Assembly (NCBI GenBank): GCA_001464765.1
Contig: LNDV01000026.1
Location: 54,918 to 118,917, forward strand
DNA length: 64,000 nt
From: Betaproteobacteria bacterium Ga0077526
GTDB lineage: Bacteria; Pseudomonadota; Gammaproteobacteria; Burkholderiales; Ga0077523
Reading direction: 5' to 3'
Made by a program: the position numbers and the translations under genes. The notes under the pieces are model-generated. The model saw only the letters and a list, made by a program, of their open reading frames with translations, was not told the origin of the DNA and searched no databases. Below, piece after piece: positions 27,736 to 35,581 of this stretch. Each line of letters starts with the position of its first letter. The stretch's first letter is position 1.

Positions 27736-28056
27736 TCATGGCTGCCGCCGCAGAGTGATCGCCTTCTCCGGGCATGCTGCAACGCACAGTCCGCACGCGT
27801 GGCAACGATCCGGATCGACCACGTGGGCCTGTTTTCCGCCATGAGCCCACGATTTGAGGCGACCGCGCAGACTGAGGCGCTCGCGCGTTGCCGCATCGAT
27901 CGGGCGGATCTCGAACACCTGGTAAGGGCATACGCGCACACAGTCCGCCTTGGCTTCGCAGCGGTTGATGTCGATGACCGGCGCGAAGACGCCGCCCTCG
28001 TGGCGGCATTGCGAGCCGGCGCTGTCCGTGGTGTCGATCGTGACTGGCGTATTCAT
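27736..28056 (-). CDS. Ferredoxin with an atypical first cluster site, last gene of the ebo run
   Basis: 106 residues, ATG at 28056, 4 bp after the eboC stop. The C-terminal site is a standard CHACGLCVAACP (Cys85, 88, 91, 95). The first site reads CEAKADCVRVCP, that is C-X5-C-X3-C-P (Cys33, 39, 43), not the CX2CX2CX3CP of typical 8-Fe ferredoxins, so it may hold a 3Fe-4S cluster or recruit another ligand such as Cys17. No signal peptide, hence cytoplasmic. It probably supplies electrons to an enzyme of the ebo-linked pathway. Confidence 0.88.
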   Translation of the reverse strand: MNTPVTIDTTDSAGSQCRHEGGVFAPVIDINRCEAKADCVRVCPYQVFEIRPIDAATRERLSLRGRLKSWAHGGKQAHVVDPDRCHACGLCVAACPEKAITLRRQP

Positions 28057-28060
28057 CGCA

Positions 28061-28933
28061 TCATGTTCCGGCGACCCAGCGCTGAAGGCGAAGCGTGAGC
28101 AGAAAGGCGCCCCCGGCGAGGAGCATGAGTACGACCTGACCACTGCCGGCCAGCATCATCGCGTCGAGCAGCGAGATACCGGCGAGGAGGCTCACCACGG
28201 CGCGCGGCACGTCGCCCGGGCCTCGCCGCATCAGCCGGCGCACGGCGAGCCATACCCACACTGAGAGAGCCGCGAGCGGCAGGAGGACGAGCGGCTGATC
28301 GAATGCGCGTACCGCCCCATAGACCAGTGGCACGGCGAGGAAGCCCAGCGGCCATGCGTGGTCCACTCGGTTGAGGTGTTCGTTCTTGGCGGCGTAGGTG
28401 AGACCGATGAGATAGCACAGCAGCACGACGGCACCGACAACGACGTCCGTACCCAGGGAGCCGACGATCGCGAGGGCGGCGGTCATGTAGACCAGCATGC
28501 GGCACGAGCCCATCACCAGCGGGCTCAGCGGATTGGACTTGTGGTACGCGTCGTAGAGCAAGATGGCGCCGGCCAGACACAATCCGCCGATGGCCGGTGC
28601 CCACGTGGGCGTGCCCGACAGCTTCTGCCCGATGATTGCGAGAGCGCACCAGCCGATCGCGATCATGCCGAAGCCCGAGCTGAACACGGCCCGCGCGGTG
28701 ACTTCGCCGGAAGGGATGGGGCGCTCGGGTCGCGCGCGTGAATCGAACTCGCGATCGAAGGCGTCGTTGAGGAACATGCCGCCGGTGTAGAAGAGCGACA
28801 GCGCGATGACCAGCAACGGCAGGCGCGGATCGGCCCAGGTGCCGCCGCCCAGCGCGATGCCCGCCAGCACATTGGTCCAGACAGTGGGCAGCAGCGAGAT
28901 CCTGGCGAGTCGCAGGGCGACGGCGAGCTTCAT
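28061..28933 (-). CDS. eboC: UbiA-family prenyltransferase-like membrane protein EboC
   Basis: 290 residues, about eight hydrophobic helices. The first Asp-rich motif is LNDAFDREFDSRARPERP (NDxxDxxxD), the second region reads LLYDAYHKSNPLSPLVMGSCR, both typical of UbiA prenyltransferases, which bind Mg-diphosphate. Its ATG (28933) overlaps the stop of the preceding gene by 4 bp. With neighbours encoding EboE, D, B, A and F homologues, it is assigned as EboC. In ebo clusters the acceptor of the prenyl-transfer step is not established. Confidence 0.88.
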   Translation of the reverse strand: MKLAVALRLARISLLPTVWTNVLAGIALGGGTWADPRLPLLVIALSLFYTGGMFLNDAFDREFDSRARPERPIPSGEVTARAVFSSGFGMIAIGWCALAIIGQKLSGTPTWAPAIGGLCLAGAILLYDAYHKSNPLSPLVMGSCRMLVYMTAALAIVGSLGTDVVVGAVVLLCYLIGLTYAAKNEHLNRVDHAWPLGFLAVPLVYGAVRAFDQPLVLLPLAALSVWVWLAVRRLMRRGPGDVPRAVVSLLAGISLLDAMMLAGSGQVVLMLLAGGAFLLTLRLQRWVAGT

Positions 28934-30129
28934 CGCGCCAGCTCCGTCCGTACCCAGGCGAGTTCGCGCGCAATGGCGGTATCGACCGGCATGCCACGAA
29001 GCGCTTCGGGCAGCACGTTCCAGGTATAGGTCTCTACCTCCAGGTGGCGGGAAAGCTGCCGGCGACGGTGCGACGTGAGGGCCTGCTCGATGAAGTCCCG
29101 AGTCGAATGGAAGCTGCCGAGATCGTCGTGGAAGATCGGCACATGGAAATGGACGCGCCACTCCTCGCGTTGCCCGGGCTCCGACAGACTCGCGAATGCC
29201 TGCGGCAGGTCCACGAACCGGCGCAGCCCGTCCTGGCCGCTCTCCACGACCTGATGCAGATAGACGGTGTCCTGGTAGGCCCGCAACCGCTGCAGCACGG
29301 GCTCCGCGAAATCGCGGATGCGCAATCCGGCGCTGATCTGGACCTTGTAGATGCCGACTCCGGCCTGGGCGAGCTTGTCGAGGCCGGCGTCGAGGTCCTC
29401 GAACTCGACTGCCGCGTGACACAGGTCGAGACACAGGCCGAGATGCCGGGCGAGCGCCGAGGCGGCGTCTGCGCGGTCGAGCCCCGTCAGGGACGACAGC
29501 CGCCGGGCCGACGCCGCGGTGAACAGGTGACGCCGGAAAAACGCAACCGTTTCGTCGATCGTCTCGAGGTAGCAGCAGGGCTCCGGCTCCAGCGCCAGGG
29601 TGATGCGGCGCCCCGTGCGCCGCTCGACATCGACGAGATGGGCCACGTGACGCACGAAATGGTCGGTCGCCTCGGCGATGTCGGCCGGCGTGACGATGTC
29701 GGTCTTGTAGCCGACCGGTACCGTCGATACGCTGCCTTCGACGGCGCGATCTTCCGGCAGCAGCGCCGCGAGCAGATCCGCAAGAACGTTGGTGTACCGG
29801 AGACGTTCCGGGTCGCGCCAGTCCGGGCGGTAAACCGCTTCCTTCACCGGTACGCCGTGGAAGCGGCCATAGGGAAAACCGTTGAGCGTGAACACGTACA
29901 GATCGTTCGCCGAGAGAAACTCACGGAACTCCGACAGGGCTTCCGGTGCGGTCAGGGCATCGGCTGCGAGCGCCGAAAGCCGCAACCCCACGCCGAACGG
30001 TGTGCCGGGCGACGCCTTCTCGCGCACCTTGGGCAACCATGTGCCGAGACTCTCCCGGACTTCCGCCCAGGTCTCCCCGGGATGGATGTTGCTGCAGTAG
30101 GTCAGGTGGACGCCGTCGTCCAGTTTCAC
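28930..30129 (-). CDS. eboE: Sugar-phosphate isomerase/epimerase-like TIM-barrel protein EboE
   Basis: 399 residues from GTG 30129, which overlaps the stop of the 3-dehydroquinate-synthase-like gene by 4 bp. The conserved start is LDDGVHLTYCSNIHPGETWA. A xylose-isomerase-like TIM barrel is indicated by RITLALEPEPCCYLET (Glu pair), LGLCLDLCHAAVEFED and EWRVHFHVPIF. These supply likely metal ligands. The longer open frame to 30291 is rejected, since it would overlap EboD by more than 160 bp. The EboE family is named for this cluster; its reaction is unknown. Confidence 0.9.
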   Translation of the reverse strand: MKLDDGVHLTYCSNIHPGETWAEVRESLGTWLPKVREKASPGTPFGVGLRLSALAADALTAPEALSEFREFLSANDLYVFTLNGFPYGRFHGVPVKEAVYRPDWRDPERLRYTNVLADLLAALLPEDRAVEGSVSTVPVGYKTDIVTPADIAEATDHFVRHVAHLVDVERRTGRRITLALEPEPCCYLETIDETVAFFRRHLFTAASARRLSSLTGLDRADAASALARHLGLCLDLCHAAVEFEDLDAGLDKLAQAGVGIYKVQISAGLRIRDFAEPVLQRLRAYQDTVYLHQVVESGQDGLRRFVDLPQAFASLSEPGQREEWRVHFHVPIFHDDLGSFHSTRDFIEQALTSHRRRQLSRHLEVETYTWNVLPEALRGMPVDTAIARELAWVRTELAR

Positions 30130-31373
30130 TGCCCGGTCTCCCGGCGCCGCAGCCACGCCATCGCCTGCAGGATCTCGTTCGTGTCCATGTGATGGACTTC
30201 CTCGCCGCGACCGATGCCGCGAAGCAGCGTGATCGTGAGTTCGCCGCCCAGATGCTCCCGGAACTCTTCCAGCCCCCGGAGAAGACTCCATTCCCCGGAG
30301 GGCGTGCGCATCTCCAGGGCCGGATGCCAGAGGAAGAACCCGATCGTCTTCAGCAGGCGGAACACCCGGTCATCCGCGCCGCGCTCGAGCATCCCGATCT
30401 GCACGGAGTAGCGCGTGTCCAGGGCGAGGCCGATCGCCACCGCCTCACCGTGCCGCAGTTCGTGGGAGGTAAGCGCTTCGAGCTTGTGTGCGGACCAGTG
30501 GCCGTAGTCCAGAGGGCGGGCGCTGCCGCTCTCGAACGGGTCACCGCCGTGGGCGATCTGGCGCATGTGCAGCTCCGCGCAGCGCCGGATCATGATCGAC
30601 GTGGCGGTGGACTCGCACGCGTGGAGCTTCTCGGCATTGGCTTCGAGCCATTCGAAGAACTCGCCGTCGCGGATCAGGGCAACCTTCACGGCTTCGGCGA
30701 TGCCGGCGACGCGGTCTCGCGCCTGGAGCGTCCGCAGGAAGGCCATGTCGTTCAGCACCGCGAACGGGGGAGAGAAGCTGCCGACGAGGTTCTTGATGCC
30801 GAAGGCGTTGACGCCGTTCTTCACGCCGACGCCGGAGTCGTTCTGTGCGAGGACCGTGGTCGGCACGCGGATGTGACGCAAGCCGCGGTGCGTGGTGGCC
30901 GCGACGTAGCCGATCATGTCGAGGAAGGCACCGCCACCGATGGCCACGACATAGGAGTGACGGTCGATGCCGAGATCGCAGAGCTGCCGCTGCAGCTGGG
31001 TGACGAGGTCGGGGCTGTTCTTCACCTGTTCCCCACCGGCGATGACTTCCGGCCGGCCGACGAGTTCGAGGTTGTCCGCGTGATTCTCGGAGTACGCGGC
31101 GATCTCGTGGACCAGCGACGGCCAGCTTGCCGCGACGTTGGACTCCACGTACACGAAGAAGCGGTGGCGCTTCGTCGGCTCCCGCCGGGCAAGGGTCTGC
31201 ACGAAGACCGGGTTGTCACGGTCGAACAGCCGCTCCGTGAAGTACACGGGATACTCGTAGGGCACGGCGAACTTCTGCAGGTAGACCGCTTCCGTACTCG
31301 AACTGGCCCAGGCCGGGGTCGCGCTTTCCAGGAAGGCGGGAACGCGCTGCCCGGCTGCGGGTGCCGCACTCAT
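30126..31373 (-). CDS. eboD: 3-dehydroquinate-synthase-like protein EboD
   Basis: 415 residues. ATG at 31373 overlaps the EboB stop (ATGA). The NAD-binding core reads VVAIGGGAFLDMIGYVAATT, followed by HIRVPTTVLAQNDSGVGVKN and metal-site candidates in LDYGHWSAHKLE and LRHGEAVAIGL. These match the sugar-phosphate cyclase family (AroB, EVS, DOI synthase relatives). Because it is embedded in an ebo cluster rather than a shikimate locus, it is probably a specialised cyclase. The same reading frame stays open for more than 1.7 kb upstream, but that extension lies over eboB and eboA. Confidence 0.93.
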   Translation of the reverse strand: MSAAPAAGQRVPAFLESATPAWASSSTEAVYLQKFAVPYEYPVYFTERLFDRDNPVFVQTLARREPTKRHRFFVYVESNVAASWPSLVHEIAAYSENHADNLELVGRPEVIAGGEQVKNSPDLVTQLQRQLCDLGIDRHSYVVAIGGGAFLDMIGYVAATTHRGLRHIRVPTTVLAQNDSGVGVKNGVNAFGIKNLVGSFSPPFAVLNDMAFLRTLQARDRVAGIAEAVKVALIRDGEFFEWLEANAEKLHACESTATSIMIRRCAELHMRQIAHGGDPFESGSARPLDYGHWSAHKLEALTSHELRHGEAVAIGLALDTRYSVQIGMLERGADDRVFRLLKTIGFFLWHPALEMRTPSGEWSLLRGLEEFREHLGGELTITLLRGIGRGEEVHHMDTNEILQAMAWLRRRETGQ

Positions 31374-32296
31374 TTGAAGGCCACTTCCGCCAGACGTTCG
31401 TCGACGGAGACGGGCGCGCCGACCTGCGGGGCCTGCCCGCGCAGGACCGAATTGCCTTCGAAGAGCATCCGCTGATCCAGGGGGGCCGGCGCAAGCCAGT
31501 CGGACTCGTTGAACTGACCGCTCTGTGCGTAGGCGGCCAGGGCGTTGCCGTAGCAAATGGCCTCCACGTGCGCCTGCGGAATGCCGCGTTCGAGCATGAG
31601 ACGAGCGGTCTTGGGTACCGCCAGCGGGTCGGACACGCCCCAGTCGGCGCTCGAATCGATGAAGATGTGTTCGGGGCCGTACTGGCGCGCAATCTCCACC
31701 ATGCGCTCGTTGCCCATCTTCGTGTTCGGATAGAGCGTGAAGCCGGCCCAGAAGCCGCGATCCAGCACGTCCTGCACGGTCTCTTCGTTGTTGTGGTCGA
31801 TGATCACGCGTTCCGGACGCATGCCCATCTCGAGGGCGACCTCCATGCTCCGGATGGTGCCGGCCTTCTTGTCGCGATGGGGGGTGTGGACCATCACGAG
31901 CATGTCCAGCTCTACGGCGAGCGTGAGCTGCTCGCGGTAGAAGCGATCCTCGGCAGCGCTCTGATCGTCGTAGCCGATCTCGCCGACGGCAACCACGCCT
32001 TCCTTCAGCAGATAGCGGGGCAGGATCTCCATCACCTGTTCTGCCAGCGCCGGGTTGTTGGCTTCCTTGCTGTTGAGGCCGATGGTGCAGTAGTGGCGGA
32101 TGCCGAACTGGGAGGCACGGAACCGCTCCCACCCCACCAGGGTCGACAGATAGTCGATGTACGAGCCCACCTGAGTACGCGGCTGCCCGAGCCAGAATGC
32201 GGGCTCGATGACCGCAACGATGCCGGCGGCCGCCATGCGCTCGTAGTCGTCGGTGGTCCTGGCATGCATGTGGATGTGGGGATCGATGTAGCGCAT
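31370..32296 (-). CDS. eboB: TatD-family metal-dependent hydrolase EboB
   Basis: 308 residues. Metal-ligand motifs of the TatD/amidohydrolase fold are visible in order: DPHIHMHARTTDDY near the N-terminus, VVAVGEIGYDDQSAAED, LVMVHTPHRDKKAGT, RVIIDHNNEETVQD and IFIDSSADWGVSDP. No signal peptide. It overlaps eboD by 4 bp and sits 24 bp after eboA. TatD proteins are often nucleases or amidohydrolases; within ebo clusters the substrate is unknown. Confidence 0.92.
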   Translation of the reverse strand: MRYIDPHIHMHARTTDDYERMAAAGIVAVIEPAFWLGQPRTQVGSYIDYLSTLVGWERFRASQFGIRHYCTIGLNSKEANNPALAEQVMEILPRYLLKEGVVAVGEIGYDDQSAAEDRFYREQLTLAVELDMLVMVHTPHRDKKAGTIRSMEVALEMGMRPERVIIDHNNEETVQDVLDRGFWAGFTLYPNTKMGNERMVEIARQYGPEHIFIDSSADWGVSDPLAVPKTARLMLERGIPQAHVEAICYGNALAAYAQSGQFNESDWLAPAPLDQRMLFEGNSVLRGQAPQVGAPVSVDERLAEVAFK

Positions 32297-32320
32297 GGGA
32301 GTCTCCGGAGGAATGGGGTT

Positions 32321-33181
32321 TCAGGCAGCAACGGACAGCGATTGCCAGGAAATGGCCTTGTTCGCGACGGCACCGGCCAGCGCGGGATGCGCCGCCAGGG
32401 TTCGCGCGGCGGCGGGATCGTCGGAACTGGCGAGCGCCAGCGCGGCCGCCTTCTTCTCGGGTTCGGTGCCCTTGGTGAGCACTCGGTTCAGGTCCTCCAC
32501 GGCGCCGCCGCTCGCATAGGGTCCGACGCAGCGCCACAGCTCCAGGCTCACCGGCCGCCCGGCAGACCAGCGCTCGTGAGCGTAGTCGCACAGCATGCGC
32601 GCCAGCACGGGGTTCGCGCGCCGGTCCAGGCCCACGATGGGGTGCAGCGCGCTGCCGACGAAGAGCGCCTTCAGCACCATCTGGTTCCACGCGTCGTCTT
32701 CGAGCTGTTCCGACGGATAGGGGTTGCGATGGGCAACCGCCTCGAAGACGATCTTCATGTTGGTGCGCGCGCCTTCTGCTGCGCGGAGCCGGTAGCGTTC
32801 CTGCTCGGGGTACAGGGGCAGACCGCTGTACAGCACGACGAGCTCGGCCATGTCTGCGGTGGCGCAGAGCTGGTCGAGACGGCGTTCGAAGACCTCTCCG
32901 GTGGCGTGGCATGCCAGCAGAAGATAAAGGCGCGTGGCCTGATCCACAGTGAGGAGGGAGGGATTCCACCCGGCGCGCACGCGTTCTGCTTCCGCAAGTT
33001 CGGCCGCCGTCAGCGCCATGTCGGCCTTGCCCGTCTTGCGCGGTGCGAGGGTGAAGGCGAGATTGAGATCCGCCTCCTTGTTTGCAGCGGCAAGCCTGGT
33101 CGCCGTCTGTTCGACCCACTGCAGGGCGGTTGGGTCGAGCCGTCCGGTGAGCCACTGGCGCAGGAAATGTTCGGGGGTCAT
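32321..33181 (-). CDS. eboA: EboA-family protein
   Basis: 286 residues, predominantly helical and without enzymatic motifs. Recognisable EboA-like elements are LAFTLAPRKTGKADM, LLTVDQATRLYLLL, and FVGSALHPIVGLDRRANPVL followed by MLCDYAHERWSAGRPVSLEL. The C-terminus resembles HEAT-like helical pairs. The ATG at 33181 overlaps the eboF stop (ATGA). Recognition rests on these blocks plus the complete cluster context. Role unknown; perhaps a scaffold or a component of the export machinery proposed for ebo in cyanobacteria. Confidence 0.88.
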   Translation of the reverse strand: MTPEHFLRQWLTGRLDPTALQWVEQTATRLAAANKEADLNLAFTLAPRKTGKADMALTAAELAEAERVRAGWNPSLLTVDQATRLYLLLACHATGEVFERRLDQLCATADMAELVVLYSGLPLYPEQERYRLRAAEGARTNMKIVFEAVAHRNPYPSEQLEDDAWNQMVLKALFVGSALHPIVGLDRRANPVLARMLCDYAHERWSAGRPVSLELWRCVGPYASGGAVEDLNRVLTKGTEPEKKAAALALASSDDPAAARTLAAHPALAGAVANKAISWQSLSVAA

Positions 33182-34584
33182 GCCACCAGCCTCGCTGTCT
33201 GTTGCCGTCCGGCCTTGCCGAACACGTGATCGAGAAGCAACGCCTTGACGTCCGTTGCGGCGATGGGCCCGGCGCCTACCCGATCGGGCGCCGAGGTGAT
33301 GAACAGCGGGCCGTCCTCGGGCTTGTCCGTCGGGCGACCGTGCGACCCTTTCACGAGCGTCGCGTCGAGCGAGATGACATCCATGAGATAGCGCATGCCG
33401 ATGGCCTTGCGCAGCAGCTTCGAGGCGATCTTCAGCTTGGGCAGCGGGATCGCCGGATCGACGAACAGCTCCACCGGGTCGTAGCCCGGCTTGCGATGGA
33501 TGTCGACGGTCCTGGCGAAATCCGGCGCGCGGGCGTCGTCCAGGAAGTAGTAGTAGGTGAACCAGCTGCGCGCATCGGCGATCGCGACGAGTTCTCCGGA
33601 GCGGGGGTGATCGAGCCCCAGCTCGCGCTTGCCGGCGTCGTCGAGAACCCGCTCGACGCCCGGAATGTTGCGAAGCAGCGAAGCCACCGCGGGGATGTCG
33701 GCGGGATCACGGACGTAGACGTGCGCGATCTGGTGGTCGGCCATGGCGAAGGCGCGTGAGGCGCCTGTGTCGAGGAGTTCGCGGCCCAGCTCCTCGCGTA
33801 CCCGAATGAATCCGGCTTCGCGCAGCACCCGGTTGATGTGGACCGGCCGCGAGACTTCCGTGATGCCGTACTCCGACAACACGATGACCTCGGCGCCGGC
33901 GCCGCTCGCGGCATCGATCAGGCGGCCGCAGAGAGCGTCGACTTCCGCCACGTCCTGCGCGATTCGCGGATGGTCCGGCCCGAGGCGCTGGAGGTTGTAG
34001 TCCAGATGCGGGAGGTACACGAGGGTGAGTGTGGGCCGGTGGCGCTCGAACACATCGAGGGCGCAGTCGGCGATCCAGCGGCTCGACACGATGTCGGCGG
34101 CGGGCCCCCAGAAGCGGAACAGGGGGAACTGGCCAAGCTTCGCCTGGAGTTCGTCGCGCAGTTGCGGTGGCTCGGCGTAGATGTCCGGCAGCTTGCGGCC
34201 ATCCGCCGGATACATGGGCCGCGGCGTGACGGACCAGTCGGCGCTGGAATACATGTTGTACCACCAGAACAACTGCGCGCAGGTGAACTCGGGGTTCTCG
34301 CGCCTGGCGGCATCCCAGACCATTTCGCCGCTCACGAGACGGTTCGACTGCCGCCACAGCAGCACTTCGGAGAGGTCCCGGAAGTACCAGCCGTTGGCGA
34401 CGATGCCATGGTCGCGCGGCAGCGTGCCGGTGAGGTAGGTGGACTGGACCGTGGTGGTGACGGCGGGCGTTACCGTGTCGATCGGGCGCATCGCGCCCGT
34501 GCTGGCCAGCCGCGACAGGTTCGGTGCCGAAGCGAGCAGCGCCGGCGTCATGCCGACGACGTTGAGGACCATCACACGGTTCAC
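33178..34584 (-). CDS. eboF: Alkaline-phosphatase-superfamily (nucleotide pyrophosphatase-like) protein EboF
   Basis: 468 residues, probable GTG start at 34584 (ATG at 34572 is an alternative). It begins VMVLNVVGMTPALLASAPNL and contains the nucleophile segment TPAVTTTVQSTYLTG, then PRDHGIVANGWYFRD, YLPHLDYNLQRLGPDHP, EVIVLSEYGIT and FAMADHQIAHVY. This is the metal-site pattern of the type I phosphodiesterase/nucleotide pyrophosphatase family. It starts the recognisable ebo run F-A-B-D-E-C. A possible coupled upstream frame ends in the same GTGA (see 34585-35121). Confidence 0.9.
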   Translation of the reverse strand: MNRVMVLNVVGMTPALLASAPNLSRLASTGAMRPIDTVTPAVTTTVQSTYLTGTLPRDHGIVANGWYFRDLSEVLLWRQSNRLVSGEMVWDAARRENPEFTCAQLFWWYNMYSSADWSVTPRPMYPADGRKLPDIYAEPPQLRDELQAKLGQFPLFRFWGPAADIVSSRWIADCALDVFERHRPTLTLVYLPHLDYNLQRLGPDHPRIAQDVAEVDALCGRLIDAASGAGAEVIVLSEYGITEVSRPVHINRVLREAGFIRVREELGRELLDTGASRAFAMADHQIAHVYVRDPADIPAVASLLRNIPGVERVLDDAGKRELGLDHPRSGELVAIADARSWFTYYYFLDDARAPDFARTVDIHRKPGYDPVELFVDPAIPLPKLKIASKLLRKAIGMRYLMDVISLDATLVKGSHGRPTDKPEDGPLFITSAPDRVGAGPIAATDVKALLLDHVFGKAGRQQTARLVA

Positions 34585-35121
34585 GTCGAGCCCCCGCGTG
34601 GAACGGGCCGGCGCATCGCATCGGATGCGATCGTCGTGCCGTGGTCGGACTTGCCGCTGCGCAGTTCCAAGAGCGTCGTCTCCAGGAAGCCGACCAGTGC
34701 AGTGCCAATGCGCTGGGCGGGCTTCAAAAGTGGCCGGACCTTCGCCATTGTGCCGATCGCCAGGTCACCGATGTCGGCCGAGTCTGCCGCGGTGCACCAT
34801 CGATTCGTCGTGTCACGGAGCATGGAGTCGTGGAAAGGAGACGCAATCCGGATGCGTTCCGCAACGACATCGCCCGTTTCACCGAGGGACCTGCCCAGCC
34901 GTTGGGCCCGGTCGCCGTCGGCACAGTATGCCTCGACTTTCGCTTTGTGGGGGCTGTGCGGATGCGCGCGACGCGAGCCTGCCGACAGGATGCACGGAAC
35001 CTGTCCGCGACGCTGCTGGAGCATGGCGGTTCTCGAGTCCGGTGGGATAAGCATCATGGGAGACAGTTGAACGGGATGCAGCTGCGGCGCGCGGGCAGAA
35101 AGGTACTTCGGCCACACGAGG
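34585..35121. other. 537-bp gap upstream of eboF with one doubtful minus-strand reading frame
   Basis: No recognisable gene. One minus-strand frame runs from 35117 to a TGA at 34583-34581 that overlaps the eboF GTG as GTGA, exactly like the other ebo junctions. Its C-terminal part reads VRPLLKPAQRIGTALVGFLE, then TLLELRSGKSDHGTTI. Third-position GC looks lower than in the flanking genes, no start has a Shine-Dalgarno sequence, and I know no relative. The gap might instead hold the ebo promoter. Confidence 0.3.
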
Positions 35122-35547
35122 CTAGTTCGAGAACTCCTTGCTGAGGATGTAGACGACGACCGCCTGCCGTTCCTTCTCGGAGAACTGTTCCTTGAACGCG
35201 GGCATGCCGCGGAATCCGTTGGTCACGCGATCGAACACGAACTCGGGGGTATAGCGGGCCGGAGTGAGCTTGGGTGCTTTTCCCGGATAGGCCGCCTTGC
35301 CATGACAGAATTTGCAGATCTGCTGGAACACGACCTTGCCGGCGTCGATCTGCTCCCTCTGATTGAGCAGTTCCGGCGGGAAAGGTGGGAGATCGTCTTC
35401 CGCGAGAGCGGGCCCCATGGCCAGGAAGAGACTCGATGCAAGAACGAGGATCGAGACACCGGGTTGGAGAAACTTGTTGTTCTTCACGATGGTTTTGTGA
35501 CTTCCGAGTGCCCCCGGGCCGAAGGGCACCCGGGGACTTGTTTCCAT
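35122..35547 (-). CDS. Secreted mono-haem cytochrome c
   Basis: 141 residues from ATG 35547; a GTG at 35487 (VKNNKFLQPGVSILVLASSL, ending GPALA) would give a more usual signal peptide. The haem motif is ICKFCHGKAAYPGKAP, and GMPAFKEQFSEKERQAVVVY supplies the distal Met and last helix of a class I cytochrome c. It lies 34 bp after the PQQ-type sugar dehydrogenase gene on the same strand and is likely its electron acceptor. Confidence 0.92.
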   Translation of the reverse strand: METSPRVPFGPGALGSHKTIVKNNKFLQPGVSILVLASSLFLAMGPALAEDDLPPFPPELLNQREQIDAGKVVFQQICKFCHGKAAYPGKAPKLTPARYTPEFVFDRVTNGFRGMPAFKEQFSEKERQAVVVYILSKEFSN

Positions 35548-35581
35548 CGGGCACCGCCGATGGCGATGCCCGTCGCTGGCG

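Noticed and set aside
31374..33155. The eboD reading frame stays open far upstream, which would give a protein of about 1000 residues
   Set aside because: The extension lies over eboB and eboA, is rich in Arg and Gly like antisense or off-frame translation of GC-rich genes, and the ATGA overlap at 31373 gives a normal EboD start.
31361..33229. Plus-strand open frame of over 600 codons antisense to eboB and eboA
   Set aside because: It is opposite two clearly recognisable genes, and its translation (His, Gly, Arg, Glu rich) has no domain pattern.
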